From NCBI RefSeq assembly GCF_001439695.1, contig NZ_JYLL01000006.1, positions 62,001 through 126,000 of the forward strand: a DNA stretch of 64,000 nt, read 5' to 3'. Below the pieces are notes generated by a model. That model had not been told where the DNA came from. It did no database searches and worked only from the letters and a program-made list of their open reading frames with translations. Shown piece after piece: positions 25,291 through 33,325 of the stretch; positions within the stretch are counted from its first letter, which is position 1; each line of letters opens with the position of its first letter. The position numbers and the translations under genes were made by a program. This stretch comes from Pseudomonas veronii (GTDB lineage: Bacteria; Pseudomonadota; Gammaproteobacteria; Pseudomonadales; Pseudomonadaceae).

Positions 25291-26127
25291 TCAGCGCTCG
25301 AAATCGCGCGCATCGTGCCGCTCCGGCAGTTGCTCTTCGAGCGGCCCGGACACCCGGTTGACCCGTCGTCCACGCTGCACCGCCGGGCGCGCCTCGATTG
25401 CATCGGCCCAGCGCAGCACATGTTTGTAATCCTGCACCGAAAGGAACTGCGCCGCGTCATACAGGCGGCCTTTGACCAGGCCGCCGTACCAGGGCCAGAT
25501 GGCGATGTCGGCGATGGTGTAGTCGTCACCGGCAATGTACTCGCTCACGGCCAGGCGCTTGTCGAGCACATCCAGTTGGCGCTTGGTTTCCATGGCAAAG
25601 CGGTTGATCGGGTACTCCATCTTGCTCGGCGCATAGGCGTAGAAATGCCCGAAGCCACCGCCCAGGTACGGCGCGCTGCCCATCTGCCAGAACAGCCACG
25701 ACAGGCACTCGGCGCGGGCCGCAGGTTCGGTCGGGAAGAACGCCCCGAATTTCTCCGCCAGGTACTGCAGGATCGCGCCGGACTCGAATACGCGAATCGG
25801 CGTGGCGCCGCTGCGGTCGAGCAAGGCGGGGATTTTCGAGTTCGGGTTCACCGCGACAAAGCCGCTGCCGAACTGGTCGCCGTCGCCGATCTTGATCAGC
25901 CAGGCGTCGTATTCCGCGCCGGTATGCCCGAGGGCCAGCAGCTCTTCGAGCAGGATCGTGACTTTCTGCCCATTGGGCGTGGCCAGCGAGTACAGCTGCA
26001 GCGGGTGCTTGCCGACCGGCAGTACCTTGTCGTGGGTCGCCCCGGCGATGGGCCGGTTGATACTGGCGAATGTGCCGCCACTTTCGGTGTCCCAGGTCCA
26101 GACCTTGGGGGGTACGTATTCGGTCAT
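25291..26127 (-). CDS. yghU: YghU-type glutathione S-transferase (disulfide-bond oxidoreductase)
   Basis: 278 residues from MTEYVPPKVWTWDTESGGTF, with AGGAG 8 bases upstream; an ATG ten codons earlier is less likely. The opening, INRPIAGATHDKVLPVGKHP and the thioredoxin-fold motif SLATPNGQKVTILLEEL match the Nu-class YghU/YfcG group, which binds two glutathiones and reduces disulfides. The C-terminal helical domain has GAPYLGGGFGHFYAYAP-like sequence. Confidence 0.9.
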   Translation of the reverse strand: MTEYVPPKVWTWDTESGGTFASINRPIAGATHDKVLPVGKHPLQLYSLATPNGQKVTILLEELLALGHTGAEYDAWLIKIGDGDQFGSGFVAVNPNSKIPALLDRSGATPIRVFESGAILQYLAEKFGAFFPTEPAARAECLSWLFWQMGSAPYLGGGFGHFYAYAPSKMEYPINRFAMETKRQLDVLDKRLAVSEYIAGDDYTIADIAIWPWYGGLVKGRLYDAAQFLSVQDYKHVLRWADAIEARPAVQRGRRVNRVSGPLEEQLPERHDARDFER

Positions 26128-26208
26128 GCTCACGACTCCTGATGTGCTTGAGGTCAACGAATCGACCCAGACTAAACCAAAGGTTGGGGTTGCGTCACAA
26201 CCCAGCCT

Positions 26209-27135
26209 TCATCCTTGAGCGCTGGGTGGACACTTATCGGTAACGCCTTTCAATTGCCCCAGGTAGCTGTCCACTTCCTTGAACAACCACTGGGAAAACG
26301 CCTGCTGCTTGGTGTGCGAACCTTCGCGGGGCGGCCAGACCAGCCAGTAGGGATACGCGTAGGGCACACTGATATCGCCGAGCTGCACCAGTTCGCCACG
26401 GGCGATGGCGTCCTGCACCAGGCTGCGCCGCTCCAGGGCGATGCCCTGCCCCAGGCGCACCGCCTCCAGGATCAGGTTGGAGTCATTGCTGCATAAGCCG
26501 GCGTGCTCGCCGGACATCTCGACGCCCGCCGCCTCGCACCATGGCAGCCAGGACTCGGTGCTATGGATGACCGGGCTGTCGACGATCTGCTCTGGTGTCT
26601 GCGGCAACTGCCCGTGATTGAAATGAGGCGCGGCCACGGCGATCACTTCATCGTGAAACAACAGCCGCTGCTCCACGCCGTCCCAATCGCCCTCGCCCAT
26701 GCGGATGCCGATATCGACCGATTCCTGATGCAGGTTGGAAATGCTCAGGCTGGCTTGCAAGCGAATGCGGATATGCGGGTACAACGCCTGGAACGTCGGC
26801 AGGCGTGGGACCAGCCAGGAGCAGCCGAACGAGGGCAGCACCGCGACCACCAGTTCATCGGTCTTGGGTTGGGCCTGGATCAAGCGCGTGGCTTCGGCGA
26901 TATCTCCCAGCGCCTTGCGAATCTGCAAGGCGTACAGGCGCCCGTCTTCGCTCACCCGCAGGCCGCGACCTTCGCGCACGAACAGGGCCAGACCGACGAG
27001 TTCTTCCAGCACTTTGATCTGCTGGCTGATGGCTGAGTGGGTGACGTGCAGTTCCCTCGCCGCCAAAGTCACGCTGCCCAATCGCGAGGTGGCTTCGAAG
27101 CTGCGCAGGCAGGTCAAGGGAGGAAATGCGTTCAT
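26209..27135 (-). CDS. LysR-family regulator, GcvA-like
   Basis: 308 residues. The N terminus MNAFPPLTCLRSFEATSRLG with LHVTHSAISQQIKVLEELVG is the GcvA/AmpR-like subtype. The effector domain has VVAVLPSFGCSWLVPRLPTF. It diverges from a GST gene across 114 bp, where a GTTA-N7-TAAC dyad is present at 27200-27214, so the GST is the likely target. Confidence 0.88.
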   Translation of the reverse strand: MNAFPPLTCLRSFEATSRLGSVTLAARELHVTHSAISQQIKVLEELVGLALFVREGRGLRVSEDGRLYALQIRKALGDIAEATRLIQAQPKTDELVVAVLPSFGCSWLVPRLPTFQALYPHIRIRLQASLSISNLHQESVDIGIRMGEGDWDGVEQRLLFHDEVIAVAAPHFNHGQLPQTPEQIVDSPVIHSTESWLPWCEAAGVEMSGEHAGLCSNDSNLILEAVRLGQGIALERRSLVQDAIARGELVQLGDISVPYAYPYWLVWPPREGSHTKQQAFSQWLFKEVDSYLGQLKGVTDKCPPSAQG

Positions 27136-27199
27136 GTAAGCTAAGCTAACCTTTTACGGTAAAAATAATCGATATTGCAGGACCTACAGCCGCTTTAAA

Positions 27200-27214
27200 G
27201 TTACCTAAATTAAC
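27200..27214. promoter_or_regulatory. Candidate LysR binding dyad
   Basis: GTTACCTAAATTAAC is a GTTA-N7-TAAC dyad containing a T-N11-A pattern, placed midway between the divergent LysR and GST genes. It is short and in AT-rich sequence, so chance occurrence is possible. Confidence 0.35.
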
Positions 27215-27249
27215 CAATCCTGCCAACTACCCATTACCAAGGAGGCTTT

Positions 27250-27852
27250 ATGAAACTGGTCGGCATGCTGGACTCGCCTTATGTACGTCGCGTGGCCATT
27301 TCCCTGGAACTGTACGGGGTGGATTTTGTGCATGAGCCCTTGTCCGTGTTCAGCACCTACAACGCATTCGCGCGGATCAACCCCGTGGTCAAGGCGCCCA
27401 CCCTGGTGTTGGACGATGGGACCGTGTTGATGGACTCCAGCCTGATCCTGGATTACCTCGAAACCCTCGCGCCAGCTGACAGAAAGCTGCTGCCGCAGCC
27501 CCCCGCGGCACGCGCCAAGGACTTGCAGTTGCTCGGGCTGGCCCTGGCGGCCTGTGAGAAAAGCGTGCAGATCGTCTATGAACACAACCTGCGGCCGGCC
27601 GAGAAGCAGCATGCGCCGTGGCTCGACCGCGTCAGCGGGCAATTGCTGGCCGCGTATACGCTGCTGGACAAACACCTGAGCCAGGCCGACAGCGAAGCGC
27701 TGACCCAGGCCTCGCTGACGGTGGCGGTCGCCTGGTCCTTCAGCCAGTTCACCGTGGCCTCGGTGGTCAAGGCGGATGCGTTCCCCCATGTGCAACGCCA
27801 CGCCGAACGCCTGGAGCAGCACCCGGCCTTCAAGCGCTACCCCATCGAGTGA
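27250..27852 (+). CDS. Glutathione S-transferase family protein
   Basis: 200 residues. The thioredoxin-fold half begins MKLVGMLDSPYVRRVAISLE and contains NPVVKAPTLVLDDG and MDSSLILDYLE, the glutathione-binding Ser region. The helical C-terminal half ends with FPHVQRHAERLEQHPAFKRY. AAGGAGG precedes the ATG. The substrate is unknown; regulation by the divergent LysR protein is likely. Confidence 0.88.
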   Translation: MKLVGMLDSPYVRRVAISLELYGVDFVHEPLSVFSTYNAFARINPVVKAPTLVLDDGTVLMDSSLILDYLETLAPADRKLLPQPPAARAKDLQLLGLALAACEKSVQIVYEHNLRPAEKQHAPWLDRVSGQLLAAYTLLDKHLSQADSEALTQASLTVAVAWSFSQFTVASVVKADAFPHVQRHAERLEQHPAFKRYPIE

Positions 27853-27858
27853 CCGGAG

Positions 27859-28626
27859 CTACACCCAGCCGCCATCGACAATGAAGTTCTGCGCCGAACA
27901 CATCGCTGACGCCTGCGAGGCGAGAAACAGCGCCATGCTGGCGATGTGTTCCGGCAATACGCTGCCAGGCAGGCACTGGCTGCGGCTGATCAGTTCCTTG
28001 GCGGCGTCGTCGACCCACATCGTCAATTGTTTTTCGGTCATCACCCAACCCGGCACCAGCGTATTGACGCGGATACGGTCCGGGCCCAGCTCACGCGCCA
28101 GCGCCCGCGTCATGCCGTGGGCGGCGGCCTTGCTGGCGGCGTACACCGGGTAGCCGGCGGAGGCCATCATCCAGCCAACGGAGCCCAGGTTGATGATCGA
28201 ACCGCCACCCGCACGTTTCATCATCGGCACCACAGCCTTGGCGGCAAAAAAGGCGTGCTTGAGGTTGACCGCGATCAGCTTGTCGAACGTCTCCGAATCA
28301 ACTTCCTCCAGGGTATGACGCACGTCGTTGGCGGCATTGTTCACCAACACGGTGATCGGCCCCAGGGCGTATTCGAAGCGCGCAATCGCGGCCTTGTAGG
28401 CAATCTCGTCGGTGATATCGCAGTGACCGAACTCGACGGTGTGCCCCTGGGCACTCAACAACGCGGCCAGGCGCTCGCCCTGGCCTTGCGCGCGGTCGAC
28501 GAACGCCACCTTGGCCCCCTGCCCGGCGAAGGCTCGCACCATGAATTCGCCGATCCCCGAAGCGCCTCCGGAAATCAATACGGTCTTGCCCTTGAGGTCG
28601 GGATAAACGGCCTGTTCAGTACTCAT
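27859..28626 (-). CDS. Short-chain dehydrogenase, sugar 1-dehydrogenase-like
   Basis: 255 residues. The cofactor loop is ISGGASGIGEFM, followed by NNAAND, and the catalytic tetrad contains Ser in GSVGW and YPVYAASK. The opening YPDLKGKTVLISGGASGIG and the end FIVDGGWV resemble Caulobacter-type D-xylose dehydrogenase and related aldose 1-dehydrogenases. A divergent periplasmic mutarotase gene is 138 bp away, fitting oxidative sugar use. The exact sugar cannot be read from sequence. Confidence 0.8.
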   Translation of the reverse strand: MSTEQAVYPDLKGKTVLISGGASGIGEFMVRAFAGQGAKVAFVDRAQGQGERLAALLSAQGHTVEFGHCDITDEIAYKAAIARFEYALGPITVLVNNAANDVRHTLEEVDSETFDKLIAVNLKHAFFAAKAVVPMMKRAGGGSIINLGSVGWMMASAGYPVYAASKAAAHGMTRALARELGPDRIRVNTLVPGWVMTEKQLTMWVDDAAKELISRSQCLPGSVLPEHIASMALFLASQASAMCSAQNFIVDGGWV

Positions 28627-28764
28627 ATCAAGGTTGCCTCGATCAATTAGTCTTATTTTATTTTACGAAATCGGCGTTTAAGGCTATAAATTTGCGGCCT
28701 CACCGACAAAATATCGCACATTAGTAGAACTATTCCACTCAAAACAACAAAAGGAAGTTCGACC

Positions 28765-29913
28765 ATGAAGCACCCTCGATACCTGTTGTCCGGCCTCGCC
28801 TTGTCCATGCTGATCGCCAGCGGTGGCGCGCAGGCCGCCGGTCTGTCCAGTGAACACAAACCCTTCGGGAAAACCAACGACGGCACCGCTGTCGAGCAGT
28901 ACATATTGCGCAACAGCCATGGCATGCAAGCCACGGTCATCACCTATGGCGGCGTGTTGCAGGCGCTGAAAGTGCCGGACAAGCACGGCAAGGTCGAGGA
29001 CGTGGTGCTCGGCTTCGATGATGTGCAGGGCTATCAGCGCGGTACGGCGTTTTTTGGCGCGACCATTGGCCGCTTCGGCAATCGCCTGGCCGGCGGTGCG
29101 TTCGAGCTCGACGGCAAGCGTTATCAGGTGCCGCTCAACGACGGTCCCAATTCGCTGCATGGCGGCGCCCAGGGCTTCGACAAGCGCGTGTGGCAAGCCA
29201 AGCCCGTCAAGGACAAGGATTCGGTCGGCGTGACCCTGACCTACCTGTCCAAGGACGGCGAGATGGGCTTTCCCGGCAACCTGACCACCGAAGTCACCTA
29301 TCGGCTCAACGACAACAACGAATTGCACATCGACTACAAGGCCACCACCGACAAACCGACGGTGCTCAACCTCACCAACCACAGCTATTTCAACCTCGCC
29401 GGCGCGGGCAACGGCGACATCCTCAAGCAGGTGGCGACCTTGCACGCCAGCCACTACACGCCGGTGAATGCCACCTTGATTCCCACCGGCGAAGTGGCAC
29501 CGGTCAAGGGCACGCCGATGGACTTTCTCCAGCCCACCGCCATCGGCCAGCACATCAAGGACGCGCATCCGCAACTCAAATTCGCCGAGCCGAAACAGGG
29601 CGGGTTTGACTTCAACTGGGCGCTGGATACCCAAGGCGACATCAAGCAACTCGCCGCCGACGTGTACGACCCCGCCTCCGGCCGCCGTCTGCAGCTCTAC
29701 ACCACGGAACCTGGGGTGCAGTTCTATACCAGCAACTTCCTCGATGGCTCGGTGAAGGGCAAGGCAGGCAAAACCTACCTGCATTGGAGCGGTTTCACAC
29801 TGGAGACCCAGCACTTTCCCGATGCGCCGAACCAACCGACGTTTGCCTCGACACGCTTGGACCCCGGGCAGACCTACACCCAGCGCACCATCTTGAAGTT
29901 TTCCGCCGATTGA
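28765..29913 (+). CDS. galM: Exported aldose 1-epimerase (galactose mutarotase)
   Basis: 382 residues with a signal peptide (LSGLALSMLIASGGAQAA), so a periplasmic enzyme. Catalytic motifs are LNDGPNSLHGGAQGFDK and LTNHSYFNLAG (the two histidines) and the C-terminal TTEPGVQFYTSNFLDG with the general base Glu. It interconverts alpha and beta anomers. The divergent SDR gene suggests that it supplies the right anomer for a sugar dehydrogenase. Confidence 0.92.
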   Translation: MKHPRYLLSGLALSMLIASGGAQAAGLSSEHKPFGKTNDGTAVEQYILRNSHGMQATVITYGGVLQALKVPDKHGKVEDVVLGFDDVQGYQRGTAFFGATIGRFGNRLAGGAFELDGKRYQVPLNDGPNSLHGGAQGFDKRVWQAKPVKDKDSVGVTLTYLSKDGEMGFPGNLTTEVTYRLNDNNELHIDYKATTDKPTVLNLTNHSYFNLAGAGNGDILKQVATLHASHYTPVNATLIPTGEVAPVKGTPMDFLQPTAIGQHIKDAHPQLKFAEPKQGGFDFNWALDTQGDIKQLAADVYDPASGRRLQLYTTEPGVQFYTSNFLDGSVKGKAGKTYLHWSGFTLETQHFPDAPNQPTFASTRLDPGQTYTQRTILKFSAD

Positions 29914-30028
29914 GGATGGCGGCGGGCTTGCCGTAACTCAGTTGGATTCTCATACCAATTTATCAACGGGAGACTACGGGATGCTCACTCTAGGCTCTCG
30001 TTGCACATGCGGGATATCGAAATACTTC

Positions 30029-30868
30029 TTAGATCAGTCGCTTTCGCTTCATTTCCAATAAATCGTAATAGCTTATCTTTAGGTGTTGCTTGACGAAGTA
30101 TCGCGCGACTGCAGCAAATGGTTCTTTGCTGCGGCATTCATCTATCAAGGCTCTCATTGCGTTGTTTTGCGCAAGAACGTTGCCCTGATCCAAGGCCCCA
30201 AGATATTCGCGATATCGTTTGTTCAGTTTGGCCCCTTTGGTCGCCCGCTGTATCTCGAGCGAGCGGCGGTCCAGCCCGCAAACGTCGATTGTAGCCACAC
30301 CTCGTGGGGTCAATCCTCGAATTTGCCCTGTTACTGCATCAAACTGAAAATGAGGTTCAGGGTCTACGACGAAAGGGTTGATGAGCAACGCTCCTTCTGC
30401 GGATAGTTTTTGGCCGTGGCGCGATCTGTTCGCCGCTACAGGGAACTGGTTTTTCTTCCAGCTGGAATTGCAGCGGTTACAGCACAGGAGATAGTTGCTC
30501 CATTTATATGCCAGCCACCAATATCCCTCGGTTGCAGGCCCCGCGTTTACCCTACCAGGAGGTTGACCGCCATAATCGTCACGGCTTTTGGCGGGACCTA
30601 GGCTTTGGCAATAAGCCTTAGGGCGGAAGTGTTCCACGTCACCCGGACTTCCAGAAACTATCGGAGTTTCGCAATAGGCACACTTACCGTTGTATTGTGG
30701 CCGAATAAAGTGATGCTTATGTCTACCCCAATAGTTCGGGAAGTCCTGTTCTTTGAATATCGGGATGGGAATATTTTTAGCGCGGGCCAGAAGAGCTTTA
30801 GCGGTTGGTTTGCTAAGGCTTTCAAGGCTGGCAGGCGCCTTTGGATGCCTTCCTTTCAGGCCAATCAT
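30029..30868 (-). CDS. ptuB: HNH nuclease of a Septu-like defence system (PtuB)
   Basis: 279 residues. The HNH/zinc elements are C63-AY-C66, the GDVEHFRPK motif (His80) and C130-NR-C133-N134, the layout of HNH proteins paired with AAA ATPases. The start overlaps the ATPase stop (ATGA), so the pair is translated together. In Septu, PtuB is the nuclease kept in check by PtuA until phage infection. The DNA is visibly more AT-rich than its neighbours. No reverse transcriptase or retron RNA is nearby, which argues against a retron effector pair. Confidence 0.82.
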   Translation of the reverse strand: MIGLKGRHPKAPASLESLSKPTAKALLARAKNIPIPIFKEQDFPNYWGRHKHHFIRPQYNGKCAYCETPIVSGSPGDVEHFRPKAYCQSLGPAKSRDDYGGQPPGRVNAGPATEGYWWLAYKWSNYLLCCNRCNSSWKKNQFPVAANRSRHGQKLSAEGALLINPFVVDPEPHFQFDAVTGQIRGLTPRGVATIDVCGLDRRSLEIQRATKGAKLNKRYREYLGALDQGNVLAQNNAMRALIDECRSKEPFAAVARYFVKQHLKISYYDLLEMKRKRLI

Positions 30869-32175
30869 TTCGATTTTCTCAGCGTATCGAGTCGCTTGCG
30901 CGCAGCCTGTGCAACCAGCTTTTTTTCTTGCTCTGGAGTCAGTGAATCGACCTGGGAGCGCTGTCGTTTATCCAAATCTTCTTGCGCTTTATTGTCCAAT
31001 TGAGATGGGAGGAACGACTTTATGCGCTGGCGAACCTTGGGTTCCAGCTCCTCTAGTAGTTTCTGATCTCCGTTTTGGAAAGCATCACGATAGCGCTTTA
31101 GCAGTTTCTCGCTAGCGCTATCTAGTGTCGACGTTAATCCAAACCATTCGCCGAGAAGAAGCTCATTGGCGCCACGACCGTCAGGCGACGGTAACGAGTC
31201 AGGAATTAGTTCCGCTACTGCATTGTGCAGCCGAGTCGCAAACAGCTCACCGGGTCGTGTATTGACGATTGCCAATGGGGAATGGGTAGTGGTGATGAAC
31301 TGAATATTGGGCAAAAGGCGCCGCAATGTGGGAACCAGTGTTCGTTGCCATTTGGGATGCAGGTGTTCGTCCATCTCGTCGAGCAGCACAATGCCGGCCA
31401 GTTTTTGTGGAGAATTCCAGCGGCCAGCTTTGACGCAGTTTCCCATGAGGTCTAATAGCCAACTACCGGTACCCCTATAACCATCGCCCAGAGCATGAAA
31501 TGGCATTCCGCCCCAAGGGCCGTGTATGACTACCTGCTCCGCGGATATGTCCAAGGCGTGATTCGGGTTGAGCCCCCACAATTTCCAGAGATAGCTCTTC
31601 ATCTCTTTCATTGGATCATCTGTTCCCCTTTTTCGCTGGGCAGCCATGAGTGCAAAATCCCGGAGTATTGACTCCGGCTCCAAGAGTCCCGCCCTGTCAT
31701 TGAACAGTGTTAGCAGAGAGTTTCGTAAGGCATATTGACTGTGCATTCGGCCACCAATTCCTCGATTGGAGCCGTAACCGCAGACAAATATATCGCTCCA
31801 TTTGAATGCAGACTCGTTTACATTTTTACTGATGCGGACACCACCGTGCTCGTCTAATTTCAACTCCGTGGTGATGGTGATGAGCTGCTTCGATTCGCTG
31901 TCCCGCAAAGTGACAATAATCTCGCTCGACGAGGTATAGGTCCCTCTTTTATTCATTCGGATGAATTGGCCGGGTAGGAGCGCTAACAGTTCGCTAGAAG
32001 TCACCTCGTCGCCCAGCCCTAGGGCAATAGCGCGCAGTATGGTGGTCTTACCGTGACCGTTATCGCCTATCAAGATGGTCCATTGCCGGTGCTTCTTTCC
32101 AGCATCGAACGACAAGGAGAAATTTTTGAAACCCCGGATATTGCTGAACTGAAGGTGAGAGAGATAGAGGGCCAC
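30865..32175 (-). CDS. ptuA: AAA ATPase of a Septu-like defence system (PtuA)
   Basis: 436 residues from a GTG with AAGGAG 5 bases upstream. Walker A is GDNGHGKTT (37-45), the ABC-like signature region is at about 228-245, Walker B plus D-loop is IVLLDEMDEHLHP (262-273), and the switch His is H298 in ITTTHSPLA. The C-terminal 100 residues are charged and helical (KVRQRIKSFLPSQLD, DKRQRSQVDSLTPEQEKK). There is no TOPRIM domain, which separates it from OLD nucleases. It is the ATPase partner of the HNH gene. Confidence 0.82.
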   Translation of the reverse strand: MALYLSHLQFSNIRGFKNFSLSFDAGKKHRQWTILIGDNGHGKTTILRAIALGLGDEVTSSELLALLPGQFIRMNKRGTYTSSSEIIVTLRDSESKQLITITTELKLDEHGGVRISKNVNESAFKWSDIFVCGYGSNRGIGGRMHSQYALRNSLLTLFNDRAGLLEPESILRDFALMAAQRKRGTDDPMKEMKSYLWKLWGLNPNHALDISAEQVVIHGPWGGMPFHALGDGYRGTGSWLLDLMGNCVKAGRWNSPQKLAGIVLLDEMDEHLHPKWQRTLVPTLRRLLPNIQFITTTHSPLAIVNTRPGELFATRLHNAVAELIPDSLPSPDGRGANELLLGEWFGLTSTLDSASEKLLKRYRDAFQNGDQKLLEELEPKVRQRIKSFLPSQLDNKAQEDLDKRQRSQVDSLTPEQEKKLVAQAARKRLDTLRKSK

Positions 32176-32551
32176 GAAAGCTCCTTAAGGTAGCGCTGGG
32201 AAAATCGTCACCGACGAAATTTCGCGTAGTTTAGTTGACTAACTCGTATAGATGTAGTCATCGCAAAAAACATAGCGTATCTCGGTAGATCGAGCATGCG
32301 CTCCACCAACAATTCACCTTTAAACCCAAGCAATTCATACCAGCACGAGCGGGCGCCGGCTGATGGTAGCTTGTAAGAATTTCATTCTTGCCCATCATCT
32401 GGCTTGCCGGCGACCACAGTGTTGGCAGGGTCAACACCGCGGCCGGCAAGCCGGCGTCCGGCGCTAATGTGATGCAAATAGTCCCCAAAACCGTGCTTGG
32501 CTGCTATTGTGCCGCGCTTTGAAAAGCCGCCTACCAGCAAGGAATTGGACG
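32176..32551. other. Intergenic region upstream of ptuA with a REP fragment
   Basis: These 376 bases are AT-rich next to ptuA and hold its promoter region. Toward the right a REP-type pair lies at 32401-32452 (GGCTTGCCGGC and GCCGGCAAGCC). No gene is supported. The shift in base composition near 32.3-32.4 kb probably marks the edge of the inserted DNA. Confidence 0.6.
32401..32452. repeat. REP-like inverted pair
   Basis: GGCTTGCCGGC (32401-32411) and GCCGGCAAGCC (32442-32452) are perfect inverted copies. A lone similar half (GCGGGCTTGCCG) occurs just after galM near 29921-29933, on the other side of ptuAB. Confidence 0.65.
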
Positions 32552-32983
32552 TTGAACACTGACGAAAAAATGACCGGGGACCTGTTCGAGGTGGATAAGC
32601 GTCTGTCACTCAAACCCGTGATGGACTTCAACGCCTACCTGCGCAACGCATTCGGCGACGGCCCCTGCACCTGCGTGCGCTGTGCTGCCGCTGGCGGGGA
32701 GGAAACCGGCTATGAGTTCCAGCACACCTTCAACCTCGACACCAAACCCACCCACCGCCGCTTTGCCTCGACGGCCGGCAGCGATGTGCTGTTGATGTTG
32801 AAAAAGGCGTGGCTGTCGTACACCAAGGCGGAGTTGCCGCTCAGTGGTGTGCTGGCATTGCCGACGGTGAAAGAGTTTGTCGAGCCACAGCTGCACAAGC
32901 GCCTCGCCCCGTTGTTTCTGGCCAGTGGGTTGGCCAAGGATGTCGAGGGCGAACTGCGCATCCAACCGCAGGCCATGGCCTGA
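32552..32983 (+). CDS. Conserved-looking small protein, unknown function
   Basis: 143 residues if it starts at the TTG at 32552, which has AAGGA 8 bases upstream; an ATG at 32570 lacks a ribosome site. It has a CTCVRCAAAGGEE patch with two closely spaced cysteines and a helical C-terminal half. No membrane segment or signal is seen. I do not recognise the family. It stands alone between the Septu pair and potE. Confidence 0.6.
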   Translation: MNTDEKMTGDLFEVDKRLSLKPVMDFNAYLRNAFGDGPCTCVRCAAAGGEETGYEFQHTFNLDTKPTHRRFASTAGSDVLLMLKKAWLSYTKAELPLSGVLALPTVKEFVEPQLHKRLAPLFLASGLAKDVEGELRIQPQAMA

Positions 32984-33325
32984 TCCCTCCCTTTGAGCCG
33001 CCCTTGAATGTGCGGCTCAGGCGTCGGGGTGATAAATCGAACCGTTGAGTGAGCACAGTAGCGAGCGTCCTACCCTGGGACGCCGCTGTCCCTACGCCAA
33101 TTCTGCCTATTTCGGCTTTTTCCTTGCGCAAGTTTCATCAGTGGGATCAGCATGGCCCTCGATGAATAGCCGCTCGATCGAATAACGCGCCTTCACCACC
33201 AAAGCCGAACACCGTCGCACCGAGACGGGCATCCTGCGCGTGACGATGTCGCCCGACTGCCGCCGCGCAGGGTTGGCGCAGCGAAAGCACAGTTCAGGTT
33301 TTGCGTTGATCACAAGGAGTTCCGG
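32984..33325. other. Gap between the small protein gene and potE
   Basis: A hairpin GAGCCGC / GCGGCTC (32995-33001 and 33012-33018), without a T-run, may end the upstream transcript. The rest is GC-rich upstream DNA of potE with ACAAGGAGTT just before its ATG. I see no gene or recognisable RNA. Confidence 0.5.

Noticed and set aside
30029..32175. Retron Ec78-type effector pair or OLD nuclease instead of Septu
   Set aside because: No reverse transcriptase or structured RNA is near, and the ATPase lacks a TOPRIM region; the HNH partner is a separate overlapping gene.
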